64,000 nucleotides of DNA from Sphingobium boeckii (GTDB taxonomy: Bacteria > Pseudomonadota > Alphaproteobacteria > Sphingomonadales > Sphingomonadaceae): assembly GCF_014199215.1 (NCBI RefSeq), contig NZ_JACIJC010000003.1, positions 558,001-622,000 of the forward strand. The letters are read 5' to 3'. The position numbers and the translations under genes are program-made. How positions within the stretch are numbered: the stretch's first letter is position 1; every line of letters begins with the position of its first letter. This document shows positions 16,879-25,119 of this stretch, one piece after another. Below the pieces are notes generated by a model, which was not told the origin of the DNA, searched no databases, and saw only the letters and a list, made by a program, of their open reading frames with translations.

Positions 16879-18228
16879 TCATTCTTCGCTCGTCGCATTG
16901 CCGGGCGCAGTTGCGAGATGGAGTTTGCGCAGGAACAAACAGCCCAGGACGGCCAGCAGCGCGGGCAGGATCGACATGGAAATGCTGATGCCCGTCACGA
17001 CAGCGGCAGGCTGCGCGGAGACGCCTGCATTCTTGGCCGAAACATAGCCGACAACACCCAGAACCGTGCTGAAGATGAAGGTGCCGACCGCGAGGCTCGC
17101 TTTTTCCACCATCACGAACACACCCGCCAATATGCCTTCGCGCCCGGCCCCTCCCGCTTGCTTGCGTGAATGATCCATCGTGTCGGTGAGCACCGTGTAA
17201 AGACCGAAAAACACGCCGCCGCCGGCGGCGCCCTGAAACGCGGCCAGGATGGTAATCCACGGCGACGGATGCGCGGCGGGAACGAGGAACCAGCAGAACA
17301 TGCCCGTGACGCTGGCCAAGGCCGCGGTCATCAATCCGTTACGGCGACCGATGCGACGGGCGATCTGCACCCAGATGACCTGCGAGGCCATCATCGCAAT
17401 CATCTGCGCGAGAAACATGCCCCCCAACGCCTTGTCGCTCAGACCCAGCACGTAGCGCGTATAATAAGGCACCGAAGCCCCGTGCACGGCAATGCCCGTA
17501 AACATCATGACCTTGAAGCCGATCAGATATTGAAAGGGGCGGTTTTGGCGCAGCGCACTGCCGGCCTCGCGGAAGGAAATGTGATCCCGTTTCACCGCAG
17601 CGCCCGCCGCATCCACCTCGCCCGCTTCGGTATCGATCAGCCAAAAACTGATGATACCCCCCAAGGCGATGAGCACGGCGAGCGCCCAGGCGACTTCGCC
17701 GTGACCCGCACGGTCGCTGCCCAGCGTCGCCAGCAGATAGGGGGCCGCCGACGTTGCGGCGAGTCCGCCCAGCGAGGCACCATAGACGCTGATCGTGATG
17801 AGATGAGAGCGCTCGTTAAAATCCTGCGTGATCGATCGCCCGAGCGCCAGATACGGAATTCGAAAAAGCGTATAGGCCGTCGAGTATAACAGAAGCGAGA
17901 AAGTGACGTAGAGAACCAGCGCCGCGCCGCTGAGGCTTTCCGGTATGTTGAACATCACGACCAGCGAAATGGCCGCCATGACGCCGCCGCCGAAAAGATA
18001 GGGCCGATGGCGGCCCCACCGTGTCCGCGTGCGATCACTGATCACGCCCATCAGAGGATCGAGCGCGGAATCATATACCCGTGATATCACGACGAGCATA
18101 CCCGCCAAGCCCATCGCCAGGCCCAAGGAGTCCGTCATGAAACGGAGATGGAGCAGGCCCACGGCCCCCGTGAGCGCGGCGGTGGTGAAGGACCCCACGC
18201 CCCACCCGATCATTGCATTTCGCTTCAT
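16879..18228 (-). CDS. MFS transporter of the GPH (glycoside-pentoside-hexuronide) type
   Basis: This 449-residue inner membrane protein has about 12 hydrophobic segments. The early loop DSALDPLMGVISDRTRTRWGRHRPYLFGG is the GPH/MelB-type cation-symporter signature, and TLFRIPYLALG follows. It ends with a basic tail. GPH transporters usually import glycosides or related polar solutes with a cation. In this operon it would carry across the inner membrane whatever the TonB receptor brings through the outer membrane. It starts 153 bases after the exported cupin gene. Confidence 0.88.
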   Translation of the reverse strand: MKRNAMIGWGVGSFTTAALTGAVGLLHLRFMTDSLGLAMGLAGMLVVISRVYDSALDPLMGVISDRTRTRWGRHRPYLFGGGVMAAISLVVMFNIPESLSGAALVLYVTFSLLLYSTAYTLFRIPYLALGRSITQDFNERSHLITISVYGASLGGLAATSAAPYLLATLGSDRAGHGEVAWALAVLIALGGIISFWLIDTEAGEVDAAGAAVKRDHISFREAGSALRQNRPFQYLIGFKVMMFTGIAVHGASVPYYTRYVLGLSDKALGGMFLAQMIAMMASQVIWVQIARRIGRRNGLMTAALASVTGMFCWFLVPAAHPSPWITILAAFQGAAGGGVFFGLYTVLTDTMDHSRKQAGGAGREGILAGVFVMVEKASLAVGTFIFSTVLGVVGYVSAKNAGVSAQPAAVVTGISISMSILPALLAVLGCLFLRKLHLATAPGNATSEE

Positions 18229-18381
18229 AATCGCCTTGCTATCTGGAGGAATATTATCGGCTGTTGGATACCAGCCCGCGGACAGGCGAGATCGCTATCC
18301 GCATGTCATATGCGGCGCTTGAGCAAGCGCGAGCGGGATGATCTTGAAAAAATGAAGCTCGGCCCATCCTTCAGCCGGTCA

Positions 18382-18942
18382 TCAAGCGGGATCGCGCCAG
18401 ATCTTGCTGATGTCGGAGCTGCCAGAAGCCGGGCAATATTCCTTGGGCAATTGGATCGCCGCCATGAAGGATCCTTCCGGTCCGGCGCGCGACACATGGC
18501 CCTTGCCGGTGCAATCCTCTGCAAAGGCGAGATCGCCGTGCATCAGGGTATGCACGGTGCCGTCGTGCAGTCCGATGTTCATCGTGCCGAAAAGCGGAAT
18601 CAGCAGGGTTGGGTGCTGGGCGACATGAAAGTCGAAGCCAGTGCCGCCTGCGGAGCCGCCGAGCGTGACCCGGAAGGCCTTGCGACGGAGCAACTGTGAT
18701 ATCTCCTGCCCCTTGGGCTCATTGGTCGGAAGCTGCTCCGCGATCGTCAGGCCATCCGGGCCGGTGTAGAGATGGAAAATCCTCTTGAACCAAGGGATTG
18801 GCCCGGTGCCGTGAAAATCAAGTTCAGCGGTGAGCGGACGGGCGGCGGGCTCTGCGCCGCTGGCCGCGGTCGCAATGCCGGCGACGCCCAGGGCGCCGAG
18901 CATCGCGAACAGATCACGCTTTCCAAGATCGATATTAGGCAT
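18382..18942 (-). CDS. Exported cupin-like protein
   Basis: This 186-residue protein has an N-terminal leader GKRDLFAMLGALGVAGIATAASGAEP that resembles a twin-arginine signal with Lys-Arg in place of Arg-Arg; export by Tat is plausible, not certain. The mature part is a beta-rich cupin: TGFDFHVAQHPTLLIPLFGTMNIGL and GDLAFAEDCTGKGHVSR. The latter matches GSLTIFLDDTGPGHRSR in the 138-residue cytoplasmic cupin two genes upstream, so the pair are homologues placed on opposite sides of the inner membrane. It sits between the dioxygenase and transporter genes. Two His residues in FHxxxH and the late His may hold a metal. Confidence 0.7.
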   Translation of the reverse strand: MPNIDLGKRDLFAMLGALGVAGIATAASGAEPAARPLTAELDFHGTGPIPWFKRIFHLYTGPDGLTIAEQLPTNEPKGQEISQLLRRKAFRVTLGGSAGGTGFDFHVAQHPTLLIPLFGTMNIGLHDGTVHTLMHGDLAFAEDCTGKGHVSRAGPEGSFMAAIQLPKEYCPASGSSDISKIWRDPA

Positions 18943-19001
18943 GTGCTTGCTCCTTGCTCAATGATACGAAAAACGTGCAGCGATCGGCCGCCTCGGGAAG
19001 A

Positions 19002-19853
19002 TCAGACTGTCTGGGCGTCCTTATGAAACACGCGCGGCTCGCTATCGGGGCGCTGCCAGATGATCGGCATTTCCTCGGGCGTCGGATGGGCACCCTCTTC
19101 CCGCGACAGGATGTCGATGCCCGGAATGGGGGAAAGCCCCTCGCGCGGACACCAATAGCTGTCATCGCCGATGACGCGGACGGCAAGGCCGGTCCGCGGC
19201 ACCGTATCGGACATGTTGCCCTTGGAGAAATGCGGGATATCGACGTGGAACAGCACCGCGTCGCCCGGCTCCAAATCCCATGTAACGAACTTGAACGGGA
19301 AATCGGGGTTGTTCCGTTCCTTCTCGAAATCTGGAAAATGGAAAGTGCCGTCGCCGGCCGGACCGAAGCGCGAGCCTGTCTCCTGACAGAATTTATGATA
19401 GCCCGCCACGAACTCGATCTGGCCATTGGTCTTGTTGACCGGCGACAGCGCGATCCAGATATTGGGGATCATCGAACCGGTGAACGGCCAAAGGTGATCG
19501 GCGTGCCATTGCATGATGCTGGGGGAAAGCGGCGGCTTGTGGAACAGATGATCGTGAAACATCTGGATCGTGTCCGCCCCGATCGTGCGACCAACCACTT
19601 CACCCACCGGACCATTCAAGATGAAGTCGCGGAACGGACCTTGCCTCTGCCAGATATTGGAGACGCTGGTCATCGCGCCGTGGGACATGCTGAGCAAGCC
19701 CCAGTCAGCCGGATTTTCGGCCACGTCTCGAGCGCCCTTGCTCAATGCCTCCACCCACTCCTGGTCGAACATCTGACGCAGGCATAGGACGCCATCGCGC
19801 TCATAGTCATCCATATGCTGTTGGGTGATCGGGTTTAACGGATGCTTATTCAC
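19002..19853 (-). CDS. Phytanoyl-CoA dioxygenase (PhyH) family protein
   Basis: Start is taken at GTG 19853 (VNKHPLNPITQQHMDDYERDG), with TGAGGAA upstream, giving 283 residues; the open frame runs on but without family similarity. PhyH proteins are Fe(II)/2-oxoglutarate oxygenases that hydroxylate small molecules. The iron motif HxD is His117-x-Asp119 (QWHADHLWPF). A distal His is His203 or His208 (LFHVDIPHFSKGN), followed by an Arg (PRTGLAVR) that would hold 2-oxoglutarate. It lies 46 bases downstream of the cytoplasmic cupin. It is the only obvious oxidative enzyme in the operon and so probably performs the first attack on the imported compound. Confidence 0.85.
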   Translation of the reverse strand: MNKHPLNPITQQHMDDYERDGVLCLRQMFDQEWVEALSKGARDVAENPADWGLLSMSHGAMTSVSNIWQRQGPFRDFILNGPVGEVVGRTIGADTIQMFHDHLFHKPPLSPSIMQWHADHLWPFTGSMIPNIWIALSPVNKTNGQIEFVAGYHKFCQETGSRFGPAGDGTFHFPDFEKERNNPDFPFKFVTWDLEPGDAVLFHVDIPHFSKGNMSDTVPRTGLAVRVIGDDSYWCPREGLSPIPGIDILSREEGAHPTPEEMPIIWQRPDSEPRVFHKDAQTV

Positions 19854-19899
19854 GTGAAATTTCCTCAATGAAAGAGATGAGCCGGCACAAAGGACTTGA

Positions 19900-20316
19900 T
19901 CAGATGATGCCAAGCTGCGTTTTGAAATCGAGCGCGCTTTTCTCGTCCAGGCCGACGCCGATGACGATGCTCGGCTCGATCGAGACCGTCCGGGACCGAT
20001 GCCCCGGCCCCGTATCGTCCAGAAATATGGTGAGCGATCCCAGTTCCAGCACGCGCCGTTCGCCGCTTCCGGCCTGAACCTCCCACGCACCTTGCAGCAC
20101 GATGGACATCATGGGGTTGCCGGCCGTGTGCCAAGGCCCGAAATCATCGGTCGGCAGATGGCCCTCGCCCCCCGTGACGCCCCAAGTCCGCCCGGTCTGG
20201 ACGTTGGTCCAGGTTGACGCACCATCCTCCCCGATGATCTTGGCCATCATCGGGAGTGTCACCCGGCCGATCTTCGAAGTGCCGTCCGCACCGACGTAAA
20301 CGCAATATGCTTCCAT
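19900..20316 (-). CDS. Cytoplasmic cupin-like protein
   Basis: The start at 20316 (MEAYCVYVGADG) has GGAGAGG upstream and gives 138 residues. Beta-rich with SKIGRVTLPMMAKI, DDFGPWHTAGNPMMSIVLQGAWEVQ and LGSLTIFLDDTGPGHRSR. The last motif closely matches the exported cupin encoded downstream. His residues in PWHTAG and GPGHRS are candidate metal ligands. It follows the TonB receptor gene by 70 bases and precedes the dioxygenase. Possible roles are isomerase, ligand sensor or binding protein; the sequence does not decide. Confidence 0.72.
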   Translation of the reverse strand: MEAYCVYVGADGTSKIGRVTLPMMAKIIGEDGASTWTNVQTGRTWGVTGGEGHLPTDDFGPWHTAGNPMMSIVLQGAWEVQAGSGERRVLELGSLTIFLDDTGPGHRSRTVSIEPSIVIGVGLDEKSALDFKTQLGII

Positions 20317-20386
20317 GTCCGCCTCTCCAGGGACTGATCTCGATATGCTGGAGCGCCACTTCTTCCGGAGGCGGCGCTCCACCTCG

Positions 20387-22870
20387 TCAGAATTTGATGC
20401 TGCCTTTCAATCCGAAGGTCCTGAGGTCGCGCAACTGCGCGTAGGCACCGCTGGGCACAGTACGGGTGAAGGCGGCCGGCGCGCTCAACGTCTGCGTAAT
20501 GAGGCTGTAATAGGCCTCGCTGTTGAACAGGTTGGTGACGAAGCCCTGCAGCGAGAACCTCTCCGTCTGGACTCCGAGCGTGACATTGACGTTGGTCACA
20601 TCCGGCCCCTTCAGCAGGTTCGAAATGTCCGCATAGGCGCCGGATTTGTAAGTAAAATCGACCCGGCCGATCAAATCCACATTCTTCTGCGGAATGAGCG
20701 CCGTGACATACTCCACCGCTGCAGTGCCGGACCATTTGGAAACCAGCGGGGTCTGGTTGCCCTTGAAGCCGAAAAGACCGGTCAGATTGGAGATCGGACC
20801 ATTCGCCGCGTTGGAAATCTCCGAATCGATATAGGCACCGCCGAGATCCAGCGTCAGCCCGCGAGCCAGTCTGAAGCCCAGATCGATTTCAGCGCCTTTC
20901 AGGACCGTGCGCCCCGTATTGCTGGAGACGACGAAGGAGAATTCCGTGGCTGGCGTGCCGCTGGTATAGCGAAACTGCTGCTGATTGATCTGGTTGGTCC
21001 AAAGCGCATAGAATGCTGCAATCTGGTATGTCAGCTTGTTATCAAGCGTTGTCCCCTTGAACCCGACCTCGTAATTGTCCAGCTTTTCGGGGCTTACGAC
21101 GACGCCGATGTTGTTCGCCTGAGCGACGGGCAAGGCCTCCGGCCTCTGCGTCAGCAATGTGGTGTTGAAGACGCCTGGATTTATGCCCTTGGAGTAGGAG
21201 GCATACATCATCGTATCAGTGTTTGGCTTATATTGAACGATGACGCGCGGCGCGAAATTCTTGTAGACCGCACCGACCACCTTATCGTCATACTCATATC
21301 GACCTGGCGTCACGCCCAGAATTTGCGCGTTACCTGCGCTGATCGTCGTTCCGGCCGGGCCAGCGTAGGAGGCTATGCGATCGACCTGATAGCGCCCGTC
21401 GAAATTGACGCTGAACTTCTCGGAAATATCATAGCCCAGGCCAAAGAATGCGCCGAACGTCCGCGCCCCGGATTTTCCCGAAGCGTTCATCAGCAGGCCG
21501 TTATTGACCCGAAGACCCGAATTGGGCCCGAACGAACCTTGGCTTTTCATATCGAGATAGCTCGCGCCCACGGTTGCGTGGAATGGCCCGCCATTCTCCA
21601 GCGTCACACGGAGTTCCTGCGAATAATCGCGCTGCACGCTGTCGATCAGCACGAAGGCGCCATATCCGCCGGCATTGGCGGCATCGAAGTTGGTCGAGCC
21701 GAGGTTATCGGAATCAGCGACTTCGCTATACCAGGTCTTGTTATAGCCGGTCAGCGAGGAGACCGTCAGGCCGGTATCGCCAATCTCCCAATCCAGTCCG
21801 AGATGCGCATGATAGGTGCGGCTGACCAGCCCAAGATTCTGCGGACCATCGGCAGGATCGATGAGCCGGCCGGCGGGATTGCGCAGCGACGCGAGGAAAC
21901 TGGGCGTCGGGATGGACTGGGCTGGCGTGTAGGGCGACAGCTTCGGCGCGGTGCCGCAGATGAAGGGATTTCCATTGACCACGCAGTTCGACTGGCTGAT
22001 CGAAACCAGCGCGCCGCTGTCGTCCCGGATGGTTGTCGCCGAGATGAGGCCTTGCGCGGGCGCGCCGTCCTTATTCTCGACCATGAAGCCGAACAATTTG
22101 GCCGTGAAATTTTCGGTCGGCTTGGCGACCAGAAGAAGCGATCCGGTCTTGGTGGTCTGATTGCCGAGCGTGGTGTTGGGATCCGCGTAATTCTTGTAGG
22201 ATCCATGCTTGCCGTTGGCGCGCGCCACCACACGGAAGCCGAGCTTTTCACCCAGGATCGGACCGCTCAATTCTACAATGGCGTCATAGTTGGCGCGCGT
22301 GCCGACCATGCCCGAAATGCTGCCGGTAAGCTCTTCGGATGGCAGCTTGTTCACGACATTGATCGCGCCCGCAAAGGTCTGACGGCCGAAATAGGCGGAC
22401 TGCGGCCCTTTGATGATTTCGATGCGCTCGGGCGACGTGATGGTTTGAAGCGCGACGGGCGAGGAGACGGGCACGCCGTCGATGAATACGGACACGGTCT
22501 GCAGATTGCCCGTTGTGGGCGCGATCCCGCGCAGCGAGATGGCCTGAAAAGAGCGATCCGAACGGCCGCCGTTGGACGCCTGATTCACCACATTGGCACC
22601 GGGAACGCTCTGCGACAGATCCTGCAGATTAACGATGTTTCGCGCTGCCAGTTCGTCGCCCGAGAAAGCGGCGATGGCGACGGGCGTATCCAGGAGGTTT
22701 TCCTCTTTGCGACGCGCTGTCACCAGAATTTCCCCGGAATAGACCTCGTCTTCTCCCACCGCGGTTTGCGAAGTCTGCGCCTCAACACCGCCAGACGCCA
22801 AAAAAGCCGTGCACATCGCGACCGAGGAAAGACCCTGAAACATCGATTTTCTAAATGCAGATTTCTTCAT
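20387..22870 (-). CDS. TonB-dependent outer membrane receptor
   Basis: From ATG 22870, with AAGGGGA six bases upstream, the protein has 827 residues. A signal peptide (MKKSAFRKSMFQGLSSVAMCTAFLAS) is followed by a TonB-box-like EILVTARR, a plug domain (NLLDTPVAIAAFSGDELAARNI, VFIDGVPVS, RIEIIKGPQSAYFGRQTFAGAINVVNK) and a 22-strand-type barrel ending in a terminal Phe (LKGSIKF). Such receptors import scarce large or hydrophobic compounds, sugars or metal chelates using TonB energy. As first gene of the operon, facing a LysR regulator, it is the likely point of induction. The plug lacks an obvious extra signalling domain. Confidence 0.95.
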   Translation of the reverse strand: MKKSAFRKSMFQGLSSVAMCTAFLASGGVEAQTSQTAVGEDEVYSGEILVTARRKEENLLDTPVAIAAFSGDELAARNIVNLQDLSQSVPGANVVNQASNGGRSDRSFQAISLRGIAPTTGNLQTVSVFIDGVPVSSPVALQTITSPERIEIIKGPQSAYFGRQTFAGAINVVNKLPSEELTGSISGMVGTRANYDAIVELSGPILGEKLGFRVVARANGKHGSYKNYADPNTTLGNQTTKTGSLLLVAKPTENFTAKLFGFMVENKDGAPAQGLISATTIRDDSGALVSISQSNCVVNGNPFICGTAPKLSPYTPAQSIPTPSFLASLRNPAGRLIDPADGPQNLGLVSRTYHAHLGLDWEIGDTGLTVSSLTGYNKTWYSEVADSDNLGSTNFDAANAGGYGAFVLIDSVQRDYSQELRVTLENGGPFHATVGASYLDMKSQGSFGPNSGLRVNNGLLMNASGKSGARTFGAFFGLGYDISEKFSVNFDGRYQVDRIASYAGPAGTTISAGNAQILGVTPGRYEYDDKVVGAVYKNFAPRVIVQYKPNTDTMMYASYSKGINPGVFNTTLLTQRPEALPVAQANNIGVVVSPEKLDNYEVGFKGTTLDNKLTYQIAAFYALWTNQINQQQFRYTSGTPATEFSFVVSSNTGRTVLKGAEIDLGFRLARGLTLDLGGAYIDSEISNAANGPISNLTGLFGFKGNQTPLVSKWSGTAAVEYVTALIPQKNVDLIGRVDFTYKSGAYADISNLLKGPDVTNVNVTLGVQTERFSLQGFVTNLFNSEAYYSLITQTLSAPAAFTRTVPSGAYAQLRDLRTFGLKGSIKF

Positions 22871-23524
22871 TGAACGTCCCCTTATAAATTTGAATTTACA
22901 TGGCATTAAATAGATATTATTTTTCTGGCGTGTTTACGTTTTTACTTATGAATAATTCAAATTATTTCGATCAAAGCTTTTCATGTAATTGCCATTGCAT
23001 TTTATCTTGAAGATCGCAAAATCCACAAGGCATATTTATTCATTTTAATTTGCAAGATTTACATTAATTTTCATAATATATGTTCGTGATTTCCATATTT
23101 ACACAATTGAAAGTGATTTCATCATATAATAATGACGTTGTTCAAATATATATTGAATTAATACAAGTGATATTTAGTTTATTTATGGGTGATAAATTTC
23201 TTATATTATAGATCATATCATTGTGTGGCCAACAATACTTATTGTTACTGTCTCGTTACACTGTCCCCACTGAAAATAATGTCGACGCCGCTCTGACTTG
23301 TATCCACCTGCCGAAAAATATGAGGGGAACGGCTACGCACGCGGGCAAATCTCGAGCATATTCTGTTGCAAAGGCCGACGAGGGTTGCCGTCGAGCGAAC
23401 GCTAAACCTGTCCGTCCCGATCCGCGTTTGCGGCCGGTCAGGCTGCATCGGCATTTGAAGCGAAGAGCCGGCTTTGCGGTCAAGCAAGCCCTGGGCCGGC
23501 TAGGGACACCAACGGGAATTCCGG
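22871..23524. promoter_or_regulatory. AT-rich control region between the accessory operon and its LysR gene
   Basis: About 650 bases without a convincing gene. Bases 22875-23220 are strikingly AT-rich against a GC-rich background. The region holds a TTCAA-N7-TTGAA inverted repeat (23141-23157), a pattern usual for LysR boxes, and TAAATT-TG-AATTTA (22885-22898) just upstream of the receptor ribosome binding site. Divergent promoters for receptor and regulator must lie here. The right third (23240-23524) returns to normal composition; its short open frames look non-coding. Confidence 0.6.
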
Positions 23525-24433
23525 ATGAATATTGTGAAGCTGGAGCGAATGGTGGCAGTTTACGAATCGCGTAGCGTGAGCAAAGCTGCGCTTGGGCTGG
23601 GAATGTCGCAGCCGGCGCTGACCCTGAGCATCCAGCAACTGGAGGATGAGCTCAAAGTGCGCTTGTTCGATCGCGGTCCGGGCGGACTTGAGCCTACGGC
23701 GATGTGCGAGAAGCTGGTCAGCCGCGCACGGCTCATCATCAGTGAGCAGGACCGGCTGTTGGCGGATGTCCGGGATCAGGGTCTGAACCAGGTGATCACG
23801 TTCGGCGTGCATTCCGGAATGCTGCACGATGGATTTGCAAGATGCGTCGCGGAATTTTCGCACGTCGTGCCGGATGCCACGCTCTGTATCGAAGCAGGTT
23901 ATAGTCCGGAATTGATAGATCTTCTCCGCCAGGGCAAACTCGATTTCGCCTATTGCACGCTTCCCCTGGGCGCGTCTGATGACAAGACTTTGTTTTTCGA
24001 GCCAAGGATGCTTCTCAACTATTCGGTTGTCGTGCAATCGGATCATCCCATATTCGAGGATATGGCGAAGGGGCAGCGAAAGCGCTATCCATGGGTTATC
24101 TTCCAGCCCAGAGGCCAGCCGGATGGCTTTCCCACGACCGACAATATCGAGGAGGTTCTGGTGCAAACGGGCTTTGGCCAGGCAAGCCAGGAGGTGCGCA
24201 CGTCATCAATGAGTGTGATCGAACTGCTCGTCCTGCGAGGCCGGCACATAGGCGTGATCGCAGACGATATCGTGGCCCCGGAACTGGCGGCGGGACGGCT
24301 GAAGCGCCTTCCCCATTCGCCATGGAACGCCGTGCAGATGGGCTTTGTCAGCATTCAGGGAAAATATGAAACCTCGGCCGTCGCCAAGCTGAAGACCCTG
24401 CTTCGCGACATGGAGCCCGTGGTAACGAGATGA
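23525..24433 (+). CDS. LysR-family transcriptional regulator
   Basis: This 302-residue protein has an N-terminal winged helix-turn-helix (residues 1-60: LERMVAVYESRSVSKAALGLGMSQPALTLSIQQLEDELKVRLFDRG) and a periplasmic-binding-fold effector domain (ITFGVHSGM, LDFAYCTLPLG, GRHIGVIADDIVAPELAAGRL). LysR proteins usually activate a divergent operon on binding a pathway intermediate. It is divergent from the TonB receptor operon across an AT-rich region with a LysR-type inverted repeat, so it is the probable regulator. The effector is unknown. Confidence 0.9.
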   Translation: MNIVKLERMVAVYESRSVSKAALGLGMSQPALTLSIQQLEDELKVRLFDRGPGGLEPTAMCEKLVSRARLIISEQDRLLADVRDQGLNQVITFGVHSGMLHDGFARCVAEFSHVVPDATLCIEAGYSPELIDLLRQGKLDFAYCTLPLGASDDKTLFFEPRMLLNYSVVVQSDHPIFEDMAKGQRKRYPWVIFQPRGQPDGFPTTDNIEEVLVQTGFGQASQEVRTSSMSVIELLVLRGRHIGVIADDIVAPELAAGRLKRLPHSPWNAVQMGFVSIQGKYETSAVAKLKTLLRDMEPVVTR

Positions 24434-24545
24434 TGACGCGTTCAGGCGAGCCTGCGGAAACAGCGGAACGGCATGACACAGCATCAGGCATTGTATGCTG
24501 CGATGGCGGCGCATAGTCTCTGGGCGACTGACCTTGGGGGAATAT

Positions 24546-25082
24546 ATGCGCGTCCGGAAATTATCGACCATCGCTGCCACGGCCTCGCTCTTGCTGCTGG
24601 GCGGATGCCTTCAGGGCGATTCCGATGTCATCCCCGATGACAAGCGCGCAGCCCCCTTTGCGATGGGCCATTATGAATCGTGCGAAGCCGGCGAGTGCAA
24701 GAACGCCTTTTTGTATCGCGATCCGGAGACCAAGGGCTATGTGCTGATCCGCGGCGATGAAGCCAATGTGGCCGAAGCCGCGCCTCTCGGCGGCAGGCGC
24801 TATCTGATCCATGCCGCGTCTGCCAGCAACAGCGCATTGCTGGTGGCCGAAAGGGTGTCCGACGAAAAATTCATCGTCCGCCAGCCCGATTGCGATCGCA
24901 TCAAGGGCGCGCTTGAGCCTTATCTTAACGCGCATCCGGAACTTCATGCCGAGGATGATGTGTGCAAGGTGGAGAATTGGGATCAGGCCATGGCCTATAT
25001 CGCGCTGATCGATAAGCGCGCGCCGGGTGCCTATGATCCGGACAAGGAACTTACGTTGACGCTCAAACGCAAGGTGGATTGA
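24546..25082 (+). CDS. Lipoprotein of unknown function
   Basis: Start at ATG 24546 with GGGGGA just upstream; 178 residues. The signal ends in a lipobox LLLGGC, so Cys22 should be lipidated by Lgt and Lnt, both encoded in this window. The mature part has four more cysteines (SCEAGEC, PDCDRI, DDVCKV) and a beta-rich body (KGYVLIRGDEANVAEA, RYLIHAASASNSALLVAERVSDEKFIVRQPDC). No family recognised. It stands between the LysR gene and a convergent hydrolase gene. The targeting is well supported; the function is not. Confidence 0.75.
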   Translation: MRVRKLSTIAATASLLLLGGCLQGDSDVIPDDKRAAPFAMGHYESCEAGECKNAFLYRDPETKGYVLIRGDEANVAEAAPLGGRRYLIHAASASNSALLVAERVSDEKFIVRQPDCDRIKGALEPYLNAHPELHAEDDVCKVENWDQAMAYIALIDKRAPGAYDPDKELTLTLKRKVD

Positions 25083-25119
25083 CGGGCTTAGGCAGGCTCA
25101 GCCCGCACGGATGCCGGAC

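Noticed and set aside
19854-20090. A longer PhyH protein starting within the cupin gene
   Set aside because: The added residues are out-of-frame translation of the cupin; GTG 19853 has a good ribosome binding site.
20315-22873. An 852-codon open frame on the plus strand opposite the TonB receptor
   Set aside because: It mirrors the receptor codons and has no recognisable domain or ribosome binding site; long antisense frames are common at high GC.
23221-23524. A small plus-strand gene (117 codons) before the LysR gene
   Set aside because: Its translation is low-complexity and Arg-rich, it overlaps the LysR start and lacks a ribosome binding site.
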